Shown piece by piece: positions 11,640 through 20,362 of a stretch of DNA of 64,000 nucleotides (position 1 is the first letter of the stretch; every line of letters begins with the position of its first letter). This DNA is from Polaromonas sp. YR568. Lineage in GTDB: Bacteria; Pseudomonadota; Gammaproteobacteria; Burkholderiales; Burkholderiaceae_C. The stretch spans positions 226,589 to 290,588 of the forward strand of contig NZ_FPBM01000002.1 of assembly GCF_900116715.1 (NCBI RefSeq), read 5' to 3'. Both the position numbers and the translations under genes were made by a program. The notes under the pieces are model-generated. The model was given only the letters and a program-made list of their open reading frames with translations, had not been told where the DNA came from and made no database searches.

Positions 11640-11735
11640 CCCCCACGCTTTTCACTTCGTGTAATGCGCTGCCCCCCGAGGGGGCTGTGCTTGCTTGGGG
11701 CGGCCCGGCGCTGCGCACGGTGGCGCTGCCAGCGG
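11640..11735. repeat. Intergenic GC-rich repeat, copy 1
   Basis: This sequence between exbB and exbD contains cacttcgtgta, then ccccccgaggggg, then ggggcggcccggcgctgc. A related block (cacttcgtgta...cccccctcgagggggc) lies at 25164-25256. I recall this kind of block as a widespread intergenic repeat in Comamonadaceae. Here it separates two genes of one operon. Confidence 0.6.
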
Positions 11736-11745
11736 AGGACGAGCT

Positions 11746-12174
11746 ATGAACTTCCGTCCTCATCCTCATGACGAGCCGGAGATCAACCTGATCCCCTTCA
11801 TCGATGTATTGCTTGTGGTGCTGATCTTCCTGATGCTGTCGACCACCTACAGCAAATTCACGGAACTTCAGGTGAAGCTGCCGATTGCCGATGCAGAGCA
11901 GCAGCGCGACTATCCCAAGGAAGTCATCGTTGCCGTCAGCAGCGACGGCCGCTACATGGTCAACAAGACGCTGGTCGAAGGCCGCAGCATTGAAGCGCTG
12001 GGCGCCGCGCTCGCCGAAGCCGCCAAGGCCGGCAAGGAAAGCGTCATCATCATCAGCGCCGACGCCAGCGCAACCCACCAGGCGGTCATCACCGTCATGG
12101 AGGCCGCCCGCCGGCATGGCCTCACGCAAATCACGTTTGCCACCCAGAGCGCCGCGATGGCCGGAGCGAAGTAG
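11746..12174 (+). CDS. exbD: ExbD/TolR family biopolymer transport protein
   Basis: A 142-residue partner of ExbB. A short cytoplasmic N-terminus ([20 protein letters not shown]) leads into one membrane helix ([15 protein letters not shown]). The conserved Asp of the proton path is in [10 protein letters not shown]. The periplasmic domain follows, with the family pattern [13 protein letters not shown]. An upstream in-frame start at 11695 would add 17 residues encoded by repeat DNA, so the ATG at 11746, preceded by GAGGACGAG, is preferred. Confidence 0.93.
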   Translation: MNFRPHPHDEPEINLIPFIDVLLVVLIFLMLSTTYSKFTELQVKLPIADAEQQRDYPKEVIVAVSSDGRYMVNKTLVEGRSIEALGAALAEAAKAGKESVIIISADASATHQAVITVMEAARRHGLTQITFATQSAAMAGAK

Positions 12175-12221
12175 GCTCAGGCTCCTTTGCCCGCCGCCTT
12201 CAAACCTTCCGGCCAGACGGC

Positions 12222-13265
12222 TTGAACCGCGTGAAACAAACCCTGCAGAAGGCCTGGCTCAACCGGGGATGGCTGGCTTGCCTGCTCTGGCCGCTGGCGC
12301 AGGTTTATGGGCTGCTGGTCCACCTGCGCAGGATCTTGTACCGCCACGGATTCCTCAGATCCGAACGTTCTGGAGTGCCGGTCATCGTGGTTGGCAACGT
12401 GATTGCGGGCGGCGCCGGAAAGACGCCGCTGGTGATTGCCCTCGTCAAGCACCTGCAGGCACAGCAACTGGCGGTAGGTGTGATTTCCCGTGGCTATGGG
12501 CGCTCCAGCCCCGATTGCGTGGAAGTCACTTCAAGCTCCCGCGTTGAAGAAGCCGGCGACGAACCGGCCCTCATCCAGCGGGCGACGGCCGCGCCTGTTT
12601 TTGTCGCCAACAAGCGCACCGAGGCCCTGTGTGCGCTGCTGGCTGCGCATCCATCCACCGCTGTCGTGGTTTGCGATGACGGCCTGCAACACTACGCCCT
12701 GCAGCGCGATATTGAGATCGCGGTATTTGACGACCGGGGTATTGGCAACGGCTGGCTGCTGCCGGCAGGCCCGTTGCGCGAGGCCTGGCCTGCACGCAAG
12801 CATCAGGGCATTGACCTTGTGCTGCACACCGGACGCCAGCCCGCATTTGAAGGATTCACGTCCAGCCGGCACCTGTCAAATGAAGCCTATGCCGTGGACG
12901 GCAAACGGGTCGCGCTGGCCAGTTTGCGAGGACGGCCGTTGACCGCGATGGCCGGCATCGCGAACCCGCAGGCCTTCTTCGACATGCTCAAAAACAGCGG
13001 TTTGACACTTGAGGCGACCCTTGCCCTGCCCGACCACCACGCGTTCAAGGGCAGCGACCTCGCCGGGCTGGACGGCCGGACCGTCCTGTGTACCGAAAAG
13101 GACGCGGTCAAGCTTTTCCGCCTGCCTGAGGCGGCCCGGCTCGACCTGTGGGCCGTGCCGCTTGAGTTTTCCCCGGAGCCCGCCTTTTTTGCCGGGTTCG
13201 ACGCACTGCTGGCGTCGCGGCTTTCTTCTCCATTACCATCGAAGCATGGACACCAAATTGCTTGA
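12222..13265 (+). CDS. lpxK: Tetraacyldisaccharide 4'-kinase
   Basis: A 347-residue membrane-associated lipid A kinase that phosphorylates the 4' position of the tetraacyldisaccharide. A hydrophobic N-terminal segment ([19 protein letters not shown]) is followed by the P-loop [14 protein letters not shown] near residue 58 and RGYGRSSPD. The [15 protein letters not shown] block is the family hallmark. The start is unclear: TTG at 12222 (used) or GTG at 12231; there is no ATG in a sensible place. The 3' end overlaps trm112 by 20 bases, indicating coupled translation. Confidence 0.94.
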   Translation: MNRVKQTLQKAWLNRGWLACLLWPLAQVYGLLVHLRRILYRHGFLRSERSGVPVIVVGNVIAGGAGKTPLVIALVKHLQAQQLAVGVISRGYGRSSPDCVEVTSSSRVEEAGDEPALIQRATAAPVFVANKRTEALCALLAAHPSTAVVVCDDGLQHYALQRDIEIAVFDDRGIGNGWLLPAGPLREAWPARKHQGIDLVLHTGRQPAFEGFTSSRHLSNEAYAVDGKRVALASLRGRPLTAMAGIANPQAFFDMLKNSGLTLEATLALPDHHAFKGSDLAGLDGRTVLCTEKDAVKLFRLPEAARLDLWAVPLEFSPEPAFFAGFDALLASRLSSPLPSKHGHQIA

Positions 13266-13428
13266 ACTGCTGGTCTGCCCCGTGACCAAAGGCCCACTCG
13301 ACTACGACCGGGAGAAGCAGGAGCTCGTCTCCCGCGGTGCCCGCCTGGCTTACCCCGTGCGCGATGGCCTGCCGGTGCTGCTGGAGACCGAGGCACGCAC
13401 CCTGACCGACGAAGAGCTGGGCTTGTGA
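13246..13428 (+). CDS. Trm112 family protein
   Basis: A 60-residue protein starting [18 protein letters not shown], the pattern of the Trm112/YcaR family. Only one Cys of the usual zinc-ribbon Cys set is visible, as in other proteobacterial members. In eukaryotes Trm112 activates methyltransferases; the role in this operon is not established. It starts inside the 3' end of lpxK and its stop overlaps the GTG start of kdsB in GTGA, so the three genes are translationally coupled. Confidence 0.9.
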   Translation: MDTKLLELLVCPVTKGPLDYDREKQELVSRGARLAYPVRDGLPVLLETEARTLTDEELGL

Positions 13429-14183
13429 GCTTCACCGTCCTGATTCCGGCCCGGCTGGCCTCTACCCGACTGCCCAACAAACCGCTGGCCGACATAGGTG
13501 GCGCCCCCATGGTCGTACGCGTGGCCCAGCGCGCCATGCAAAGCACCGCCCTGCGTACCGTCGTGGCGACCGACAGCAACGAGATCATCGAAAGTTGCGC
13601 GGCGTTTGGCGTCGAGGCGGTTCTGACACGCATAGACCACCCCAGCGGCAGCGACCGCTTGGCCGAGGCCTGCAGCGTACTAAGCCTGGCGGACGACGAG
13701 ATCGTTGTGAATGTGCAAGGCGACGAACCGCTAATTGACCCGGCGCTGATCGACGCCGTGGCCCATCTGCTCAACAAACGGCGCGATTGCGCCATGAGCA
13801 CGGCCGCGCACTCTATCGACCAGTTGGCCGACTTTCTCAATCCGAACGTGGTCAAGGTCGTGCTGGATGCACAGCACACAGCGCATTACTTCAGCCGTAC
13901 CCCTATCCCTGCGGGCCGCGACTTCGCCGGCCAGGCCTGGTGGGAAGCCGGCAGCAAGCTGCCCAAGCCGCTTCGGCATGTCGGCATTTATGGCTACCGG
14001 GTGGGTTTCCTGCGGGAATTCCCCCGCCTCTCCCAGTCCCCGCTTGAGCAACTGGAGTGCCTGGAGCAGCTCCGCGCCCTGTGGCATGGCCATCGCATTG
14101 CCGTGCACATCACCGACGACGCACCGGGGCCGGGCGTCGACACCCCCGAAGACCTGGACCGCGCCCGCAAGCTGTTTTCCTGA
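13425..14183 (+). CDS. kdsB: 3-deoxy-manno-octulosonate cytidylyltransferase
   Basis: A 252-residue enzyme that makes CMP-KDO from CTP and KDO for lipopolysaccharide core synthesis. The nucleotide-binding start is [20 protein letters not shown]. Further blocks are [33 protein letters not shown] and the C-terminal [12 protein letters not shown]. The GTG start overlaps the trm112 stop by three bases. With lpxK upstream, the operon supplies lipid A and KDO steps. Confidence 0.96.
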   Translation: MSFTVLIPARLASTRLPNKPLADIGGAPMVVRVAQRAMQSTALRTVVATDSNEIIESCAAFGVEAVLTRIDHPSGSDRLAEACSVLSLADDEIVVNVQGDEPLIDPALIDAVAHLLNKRRDCAMSTAAHSIDQLADFLNPNVVKVVLDAQHTAHYFSRTPIPAGRDFAGQAWWEAGSKLPKPLRHVGIYGYRVGFLREFPRLSQSPLEQLECLEQLRALWHGHRIAVHITDDAPGPGVDTPEDLDRARKLFS

Positions 14184-14361
14184 CGCGGTGTCCCCCCGGG
14201 AGGGCGGCCGCCTGTAAGTTGGTGTCAGGGACGTGCATGCTATCCTTGGGAAAAACACAAGTGTGGGGCCTGCAGGGCGTGCGGGCAGCCCTCAACACCT
14301 GTCAAGCAACCTCAGCGGATCATCGGCTTGCCGGCCCGGGGTTGACTTCAAGAATTCATAA

Positions 14362-15033
<672 letters not shown>

Positions 15034-15050
15034 GAAGGCCTCAGGGTGAA

Positions 15051-15076
15051 AAAAAGCCGTCTTCCGACGGCTTTTT
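15051..15076. terminator. Bidirectional terminator between adk and the M14 peptidase gene
   Basis: AAAAAGCCGTC at 15051-15061 pairs with GACGGCTTTTT at 15066-15076 around loop TTCC. A and T runs on both flanks serve the convergent genes. Confidence 0.85.
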
Positions 15077-15089
15077 TTATGGGCGGTCT

Positions 15090-16766
15090 TTAAAAAACCG
15101 AGAGCACAGGGTAACGACGCCATTGCGCCTCGGCATAACGTGCACAGTTCTCGAAGATAAAGCCCAGTACCTGTTTCTGGTCGGACAGCAGCGCTGGGTT
15201 GTCCGTCTTCCACTGCTCAAAGTGCGCGCGCAATTCCGGCTCATCCTTGAGCAATTGCAGCGCCATGTCTTCAAAGACATAGTCCGAAAAATTCTCTTTC
15301 TTCTCGAGAATGCTGTTGAAAAATCCCCAGCGGAAAAAGCTGTCGTGCGCATGCGGCTCCAGGGTTTCGACCGCATAGCGGGCCTTGTCCTGGTCCAGCG
15401 GTACCCACCAGTCGCCGGCTTGCAGTTCGACGGATTGAAGGCTTGTTTCCAGCGTGAGTTCGTCATGGAAAAGATGGCCTTCATAGGCGCCTGGGCGGCT
15501 CTGCACACTCCGGATGCGGCTGACCTGGGCTTGCACCGTACGGGCCGCGGCCAGGCGCTCCATCTTCACGCCGTTCCAGTCCAGGCGTTCGACCGCAGCA
15601 CGCCAGGCCTGTGGGACGACATAGGCCACGGGCGCGCGCACCACCGTTTCCTCGGCAAAGTGGGTGAAGTAGTCGATCTCGCGCTCCCAGGGCTGGCTCC
15701 TGTCATAGGCCAGACGCTGGTAATTGCCCAGCACGCTGGGTGAACGCACGGCGGCGTAGCCTTTAAAGAGCACGCGCGAGGGGCGTGCTTCATCGAGCTT
15801 CCAGCGGACAGGCCATTGCGCCCTGCCGCCCACCGGCTGCCGGGCTTGCCGGCGCAGCGCCTGAATCTCCGGCCCATGCGCCACCGTGAAGGCCAGCGTC
15901 ACGTCCAGCAGCGCGCGCATGGATTCATAGCGGTCCGCAAACGGCTTGAGCATGTGGGTTTCGGGCATAAAGCCTATGGTGTGGTTCAGCGCCGCGTAGC
16001 CGGTTGAGAACCTGGGCACCTCGAGGAAATCGGCGATCCCCTGGTCGGGACTCACGTGGACGGGATTCACATAGGGGCAAGTCGGCCAGCCCCTTGCTTC
16101 CATGCCGCGGTAAATCGCCGGGAGCATGCTGCTCCGCAAGAACGCGCCCAAGCCGCCGCCCAGCTTGTCGGCCTGAGTGTGGATCAAGGTCATCGTATAG
16201 GCATAGTCCGCGCCATTGGAGGTGTGGGTATCGACCATCACGTCCGGGTCCCAGGCCGTGAAGAAGCGGTTGAACAGCTGCGCGTTGAGGCTGTCGCATT
16301 TGATGAAATCGCGGTTCAGATCCAGGTGCAGGCTGTTGCCGCGAAAACCGAAAGACTCCGGCCCGTCCTGGTTGACCCTGCTGGTGTTGCTGCGGTTGCA
16401 GCTGCCGTCGACGTTGTAGACAGGAATGAAAAGATAAACCGTACTGCCCAGTGCGGCCAGGCGTTCGGGCTCCAGGCACAGGTCGCGCACCAGCGCCATG
16501 CATGCATCTATACCCTCAGGCTCCCCGGGATGGATGCCGTTGTTGTTAAAAAAGACGGTGCGGCCCGCCCGCTGGATTTGCTCGCGGTCAAACACACCGT
16601 CGGCACTCACGATGCCAGCGTGGATGGGGATGCCGGCATCCGACACGCCGATTTGCGAAAACTGCAGCACGGCAGGGTAACGCTGGGCCAGCGTTTCATA
16701 AAACTGGATGCAGGCGGCCCAGGTGGTTGTCTGGTTGTGGTTGCCGAGTTCGTACGGGGTTTGCAT
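15090..16766 (-). CDS. M14 family zinc carboxypeptidase
   Basis: A 558-residue metallopeptidase. The zinc ligands are visible: HPGEPEG gives His79 and Glu82, and DTHTSNG gives the third ligand, His181. The arginine/asparagine substrate motif is LDLNRDF near 169, and a candidate catalytic Glu lies in GFMPETHMLKPF. No signal peptide is seen, so the enzyme appears cytosolic. The C-terminal 200 residues show no recognised domain. The start ATG (MQTPYELGNHN) has no obvious alternative. Substrate unknown; the gene stands alone between terminators. Confidence 0.85.
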   Translation of the reverse strand: MQTPYELGNHNQTTTWAACIQFYETLAQRYPAVLQFSQIGVSDAGIPIHAGIVSADGVFDREQIQRAGRTVFFNNNGIHPGEPEGIDACMALVRDLCLEPERLAALGSTVYLFIPVYNVDGSCNRSNTSRVNQDGPESFGFRGNSLHLDLNRDFIKCDSLNAQLFNRFFTAWDPDVMVDTHTSNGADYAYTMTLIHTQADKLGGGLGAFLRSSMLPAIYRGMEARGWPTCPYVNPVHVSPDQGIADFLEVPRFSTGYAALNHTIGFMPETHMLKPFADRYESMRALLDVTLAFTVAHGPEIQALRRQARQPVGGRAQWPVRWKLDEARPSRVLFKGYAAVRSPSVLGNYQRLAYDRSQPWEREIDYFTHFAEETVVRAPVAYVVPQAWRAAVERLDWNGVKMERLAAARTVQAQVSRIRSVQSRPGAYEGHLFHDELTLETSLQSVELQAGDWWVPLDQDKARYAVETLEPHAHDSFFRWGFFNSILEKKENFSDYVFEDMALQLLKDEPELRAHFEQWKTDNPALLSDQKQVLGFIFENCARYAEAQWRRYPVLSVF

Positions 16767-16822
16767 GAGTTATCTGGTGCGAGTGTCAAAAAAATAAAGG
16801 GCGTGGGGCCCGCTGCACCCTG

Positions 16823-16845
16823 AAAGCCGTCCTGCTGACGGCTTT
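16823..16845 (-). terminator. Possible terminator after the DUF6152 gene
   Basis: AAAGCCGTC at 16823-16831 pairs with GACGGCTTT at 16837-16845 around a 5-base loop. On the minus strand only three T follow, so the terminator is weak. It lies about 70 bases after the stop codon of the 16914-17396 gene. Confidence 0.45.
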
Positions 16846-16913
16846 GTTCATGGGCTTTTGTTTTTCTTGTCTATCTTGTTGGTGTCATTTGCCTTGCCGG
16901 CCGGTTCCATTTT

Positions 16914-17396
16914 TCAGGCGGGACTGGACCGCAGCCCATAAGCCTTGCCGTTGACAAACAGGTATTCAGCGCGCACCACCGCATCGCCCTTTTCTTCGGT
17001 CAAGGTAAAGCCGACGACGGAGACCATGGTGCCGGCCTTGATCTCCGCCAGATTCCACGCCTGCAAGCGCGTCAGCGGTGCCAGCTCGATTTCCCAGCGC
17101 GCATCCTTGCGATTGGGCAAGACAGCCTTGGCAAGCAAGGCCTTGCCGTCCACAGGCGCCGTCTGCGCCGGCAAAACACGCTGGGCCAGGTCTGAAGGTA
17201 GCCTGAGCGTTGCGGGAACATCAATTTCAAGTTCGGCATGCGGGTTTTGCCACAGCACCTTGGCCACCCTGCCCTCCAGGTAAACCGGCCTGTCCTGGTC
17301 AAAACTGCTCCAGCCATGGTGCGCGCCGGCCAACGGCGCTGCGCCGCCCGCAGCCATGAACAACGACACCTTCAACACTTCACGTCGTTTCATCAT
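16914..17396 (-). CDS. DUF6152 family exported protein
   Basis: A 160-residue protein. The N-terminus MMKRREVLKVSLFMAAGGAA looks like a Tat signal (twin Arg followed by a hydrophobic stretch), ending near AGAHH. The mature part starts with HHGWSSFD and shows the DUF6152 pattern YLEGRVAKVLWQNPHAELEIDV and TMVSVVGFTL. The function of the family is not known. It follows the small membrane-protein gene at 17416-17835 by 19 bases and the asparaginase gene further upstream, so the three probably form an operon. Confidence 0.75.
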   Translation of the reverse strand: MMKRREVLKVSLFMAAGGAAPLAGAHHGWSSFDQDRPVYLEGRVAKVLWQNPHAELEIDVPATLRLPSDLAQRVLPAQTAPVDGKALLAKAVLPNRKDARWEIELAPLTRLQAWNLAEIKAGTMVSVVGFTLTEEKGDAVVRAEYLFVNGKAYGLRSSPA

Positions 17397-17415
17397 TCAC
17401 TCCTTGGGGCTTGAG

Positions 17416-17835
17416 TCAAAGATAGGCGATCCAGCGGCCGCAAGCCACAACAGCCAACCAGATCAGGGTCGACAAAACCATTTGCGCACAGGCCAAGGCA
17501 TCCAGTTTGCCCACCGACCCTCGCCCATGAAACCATGCCGCATTACATCCCGCCGCCAATAACAGCAGCATCTTCAGGGTAAAGGCGCGGTTGCTCAACA
17601 GCTCCGCGGGCTGGGACGCAAACATCAGCAAGCCGGAAGCGGCAGCCAGGGTAAAACCCGCCACTGCAATGCCAAGGCTCAGTCGCGCAAGGTCTTTCAC
17701 CGGCAAGCCGGCGCCCATGCCAAACACCCGCAGCTCCAGCAACACCAGGTTGCCCAGCAGCAGTGCAATACCGCTGATGTGGATGATCTCCAGGGCCGGA
17801 TAAGCCCAGACATGCGTCTTGAGTGCGGTGAACAT
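17416..17835 (-). CDS. Small membrane protein, DUF6644-like
   Basis: A 139-residue integral membrane protein with four likely helices: IIHISGIALLLGNLVLLELRV, LSLGIAVAGFTLAAASGLLMF, LKMLLLLAAGCNAAWF and a C-terminal one ending WLAVVACGRW. The His in the first helix and another in AWFHGRG could bind a cofactor, as in related haem-like small membrane proteins; this is inference. It lies directly upstream of the DUF6152 gene, a pairing I recall from other Burkholderiales. The function is unknown. Confidence 0.7.
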   Translation of the reverse strand: MFTALKTHVWAYPALEIIHISGIALLLGNLVLLELRVFGMGAGLPVKDLARLSLGIAVAGFTLAAASGLLMFASQPAELLSNRAFTLKMLLLLAAGCNAAWFHGRGSVGKLDALACAQMVLSTLIWLAVVACGRWIAYL

Positions 17836-17861
17836 TGCGAGGGCTGCCTCAGAGCCTGCCG

Positions 17862-18818
17862 TCAGGCCGGCGCCATCAACCGGAGCATCAACGCGATCCG
17901 TGCTTTCACCGGGCTCAGGCCTTGCGAATCAGGGATCTTGTCCTTCGGCGCGGGTAGCACCCTGCCATTGGGGCATCTTGTTGCGCGCACCACCCGCACG
18001 CCCGCGGCCTGCGCCTGCAGCAGGGCCGCCTCCAGGTCCTGGTGCAGAGAGCCGTTGCCCGTTCCGGCAACCACGAGACCCTGTACACCTTGCGCCTGCA
18101 GCGCCTGGACCACGGCGCCGCTCGCGCCGGCATGGCTCATGACGACTTCCACACGGGGCCAGCGATCCGGCTCTGCCAGTTCCGATACTGTTTTTATCGC
18201 TACTCCCACAGGATCGACGGGGACTGAAGGCCAATTTCTTGACATTCTCAGGGCGCCTTCCTCGACGTGGCCCAGCGGCCCGGCATCCCCCGAACTGAAA
18301 GCATCCAGCTTGTAGGTGTGCACCTTCTGCACATCCACCGCGCCGTGGACGGTTCCCGCGCAAACCAGCACCACGCCTGCGGCATCTGGGTGGCGGGCCA
18401 CGGCCATCGCGTCCAGCAGGTTCTGCGGGCCGTCCGGCACCAGCGCGGTCGACGGCCGCATGGCACAGGTCAATACCACCGGTTTGGCTGGGCGGCACAC
18501 GGCGTGCAGGAAATACGCGGTTTCCTCGATCGTATCCGTGCCATGCGTGATGACGATGCCCTTCACGTCCGGCTGAGCCAGAAAATGGTTAACGCGGGCG
18601 GCAAGCCGCGCCCACACCGCAAAGCCCATGTCCTTGCTGTCGATTTGCGCCACTTGCTCGGTCAGGACGGGGCCGGCTTCGGCCAGGGCGGGAATCGCCG
18701 CGACCAGTTGGTCGACGCCGACCTGGGCCGCGGTGTAGCCGACGTTGTCCGAAGCGCTTTCAGCCCGGCCGGCAATCGTGCCGCCGGTGCCCAGGATCAC
18801 AATTTGTTGACGGTGCAT
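17862..18818 (-). CDS. Asparaginase (type I/II family)
   Basis: A 318-residue hydrolase that converts asparagine to aspartate and ammonia. The first catalytic motif ILGTGGTIAG supplies the nucleophilic Thr (residue 11 or 14), and the second motif is GIVITHGTDTIEET. There is no signal peptide, so it is cytosolic. Its 5' end faces lexA across a 141-base gap that carries two SOS boxes, so its own promoter may overlap them. The membrane-protein gene begins 26 bases after its stop. Confidence 0.9.
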   Translation of the reverse strand: MHRQQIVILGTGGTIAGRAESASDNVGYTAAQVGVDQLVAAIPALAEAGPVLTEQVAQIDSKDMGFAVWARLAARVNHFLAQPDVKGIVITHGTDTIEETAYFLHAVCRPAKPVVLTCAMRPSTALVPDGPQNLLDAMAVARHPDAAGVVLVCAGTVHGAVDVQKVHTYKLDAFSSGDAGPLGHVEEGALRMSRNWPSVPVDPVGVAIKTVSELAEPDRWPRVEVVMSHAGASGAVVQALQAQGVQGLVVAGTGNGSLHQDLEAALLQAQAAGVRVVRATRCPNGRVLPAPKDKIPDSQGLSPVKARIALMLRLMAPA

Positions 18819-18846
18819 AGAAAGTGGGCTTGCAATCTTTTAAAAA

Positions 18847-18862
18847 CTGGATGAAAATACAG
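18847..18862. promoter_or_regulatory. SOS (LexA) box 1
   Basis: CTGGATGAAAATACAG fits CTG-N10-CAG, the palindromic LexA operator core of gamma- and betaproteobacteria. It lies 98 bases before the lexA start. Confidence 0.75.
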
Positions 18863-18865
18863 GTA

Positions 18866-18881
18866 CTGGATATTAAAACAG
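18866..18881. promoter_or_regulatory. SOS (LexA) box 2
   Basis: CTGGATATTAAAACAG again fits CTG-N10-CAG and begins three bases after box 1. Together they suggest cooperative autorepression of lexA, and possibly an effect on the divergent asparaginase gene. Confidence 0.8.
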
Positions 18882-18959
18882 CTACTCGCCATGTTACGGC
18901 ACGCCAAGGCGGCATGCCATAAACCCGGCCAGGTGCTGTTAATTCAAGGAGCAACGGTC

Positions 18960-19664
18960 ATGAGCACGCTAGACGATTTTTCGCATTTTCCCTCCGAAGG
19001 CCCCAAGCTCACGGCGCGCCAGCAACAAATCCTGGAACTCATCCAGAGCGCCATTGCACGTACCGGGGCACCTCCCACCCGCGCCGAGATCGCTAACGAA
19101 CTGGGCTTCAAATCTGCCAATGCTGCCGAAGAACATCTTCAGGCGCTGGCCCGTAAAGGCGTCATCGAACTCGTCAGCGGCACCTCCCGGGGCATACGCC
19201 TGCGTGGCGACACCCTGCGCTCCATCAACGAATCGCGCACAAAACAGTTTTCCCTGCCGTTGCAAAGCCTGGCCCAACTCGCCCTGCCTCTGGTGGGGCG
19301 GGTTGCTGCTGGCAGCCCGATTCTCGCGCAGGAACACATTGAGCAGACCTATTATTTTGAAAGCAGCCTGTTCCAGCGCCAGCCCGATTACCTGCTCAAA
19401 GTCAAAGGTATGAGCATGCGCGACGTCGGCATCATGGACGGCGACCTGCTGGCGGTCAAACAGGCCAAAGAAGCCAAGAACGGCCAGATCGTCGTGGCCC
19501 GGCTGGGTGAGGAAGTCACCGTCAAGCGCTTTCGCCGTACCAAAAATGTGATCGAGCTTCTGCCCGAAAACCCCGACTTCAAAACCATTGTGGTCGAACC
19601 GGGTGAGCCGTTCGAGCTTGAAGGCCTGGCCGTCGGTTTGATCCGCAACACCATGCTGATGTAA
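18960..19664 (+). CDS. lexA: SOS repressor LexA
   Basis: A 234-residue repressor of the SOS regulon that cleaves itself when RecA is active. The winged-helix DNA-binding domain covers residues 15-80 ([20 protein letters not shown]). The Ala117-Gly118 cleavage bond is in VGRVAAGSP. The catalytic dyad is Ser152 in [13 protein letters not shown] and Lys189 in VTVKRF. The start at the ATG at 18960, preceded by AAGGAG, removes 23 residues of an upstream extension that would run into the operators. It lies downstream of two SOS boxes. Confidence 0.97.
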   Translation: MSTLDDFSHFPSEGPKLTARQQQILELIQSAIARTGAPPTRAEIANELGFKSANAAEEHLQALARKGVIELVSGTSRGIRLRGDTLRSINESRTKQFSLPLQSLAQLALPLVGRVAAGSPILAQEHIEQTYYFESSLFQRQPDYLLKVKGMSMRDVGIMDGDLLAVKQAKEAKNGQIVVARLGEEVTVKRFRRTKNVIELLPENPDFKTIVVEPGEPFELEGLAVGLIRNTMLM

Positions 19665-19682
19665 GCAGCTTATTTGGCCGCT

Positions 19683-19753
19683 CACCAGGTGGCGGGCGTT
19701 TGGCCGTAATGGCCAACACCCTGGTGCGGCGGCCCCGCCGGCAGATCTGCCGG
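19683..19753. other. Nested inverted repeats after lexA
   Basis: CACCAGG (19683-19689) pairs with CCTGGTG (19720-19726) and encloses TTGGCC-GTAAT-GGCCAA (19700-19716). A perfect 16-base palindrome CCGGCAGATCTGCCGG follows at 19738-19753. There is no T run, so it is not an ordinary terminator. It may be a processing or attenuation structure between lexA and the next gene. Confidence 0.45.
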
Positions 19754-19797
19754 TTCGAATCCTGCCTGTGTAAACCTCTCTCATACAGGAGTTCATC

Positions 19798-20220
19798 ATG
19801 GGAATCATCAGTTTTTCACACTCGTCAATGCTGTCAGTCCTGCTGGCCCCGGTGCATGCGTTGGCAGCGTGGTTTGTGCCTGCACAAAACGCGTCCGGAC
19901 GATCATCCGGACAATTCACCCCGCCTGCGGCTGCCCAACGTGCCCGCCAGCTCGTATTGCCCTTTGCCTCGGGCCGCGCCCCTCTCACGGGCACCTTCCC
20001 CGAGGCGCTTCGGCCCGCAGCCGCCTCGGCAGCGGGTGCCAAAATCATCAAGCTTCCATTGAAAAAGCCAGCGCCCAGCCGCCTGCGGGTGGTCCGGGAG
20101 TTCGACTCCAATGTCGGCCCCGCCTGCGCCGGCCGCATGGTCATCTCCGGCCGCATGGCCGATGTGTGCGCGGAGCTTGAGCGCATGGCGCAGCGCGAAG
20201 CTGCACTGCAGGCGCAGTAA
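19798..20220 (+). CDS. Conserved hypothetical protein downstream of lexA
   Basis: A 140-residue protein of unknown function. An N-terminal hydrophobic stretch (SMLSVLLAPVHALAAWFV, residues 10-27) could be a membrane anchor. A low-complexity Ala/Pro region follows, then a compact C-terminal part with VVREFDSNVGPACAGRMVIS and GRMADVCAELERMAQRE, a block I recall in Burkholderiales hypothetical proteins. The start is firm because AGGAG lies 8 bases before the ATG. It sits 133 bases after lexA and may be read through the structured region, making SOS control possible but unproven. Confidence 0.7.
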   Translation: MGIISFSHSSMLSVLLAPVHALAAWFVPAQNASGRSSGQFTPPAAAQRARQLVLPFASGRAPLTGTFPEALRPAAASAAGAKIIKLPLKKPAPSRLRVVREFDSNVGPACAGRMVISGRMADVCAELERMAQREAALQAQ

Positions 20221-20362
20221 AGAGCGCCCTTGCCGCAATTGGGCTGCTGAAGCCCGGCGAGCCTCTCAAGAGAGGCCGCCATCGTTTCTTCACGATACAA
20301 AATCAGCCCCTTCGGGCAACCCTTGGCGCCGGGAAGAAAAATCTTGCAGGCACAATATCGGC

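Noticed and set aside
19749..19776. tRNA-like T-arm GGTTCGAATCC after lexA
   Set aside because: No matching 5' acceptor strand (the 3' strand would be CTGTGTA), no anticodon arm, and no encoded CCA; one T-stem pair is also mismatched.
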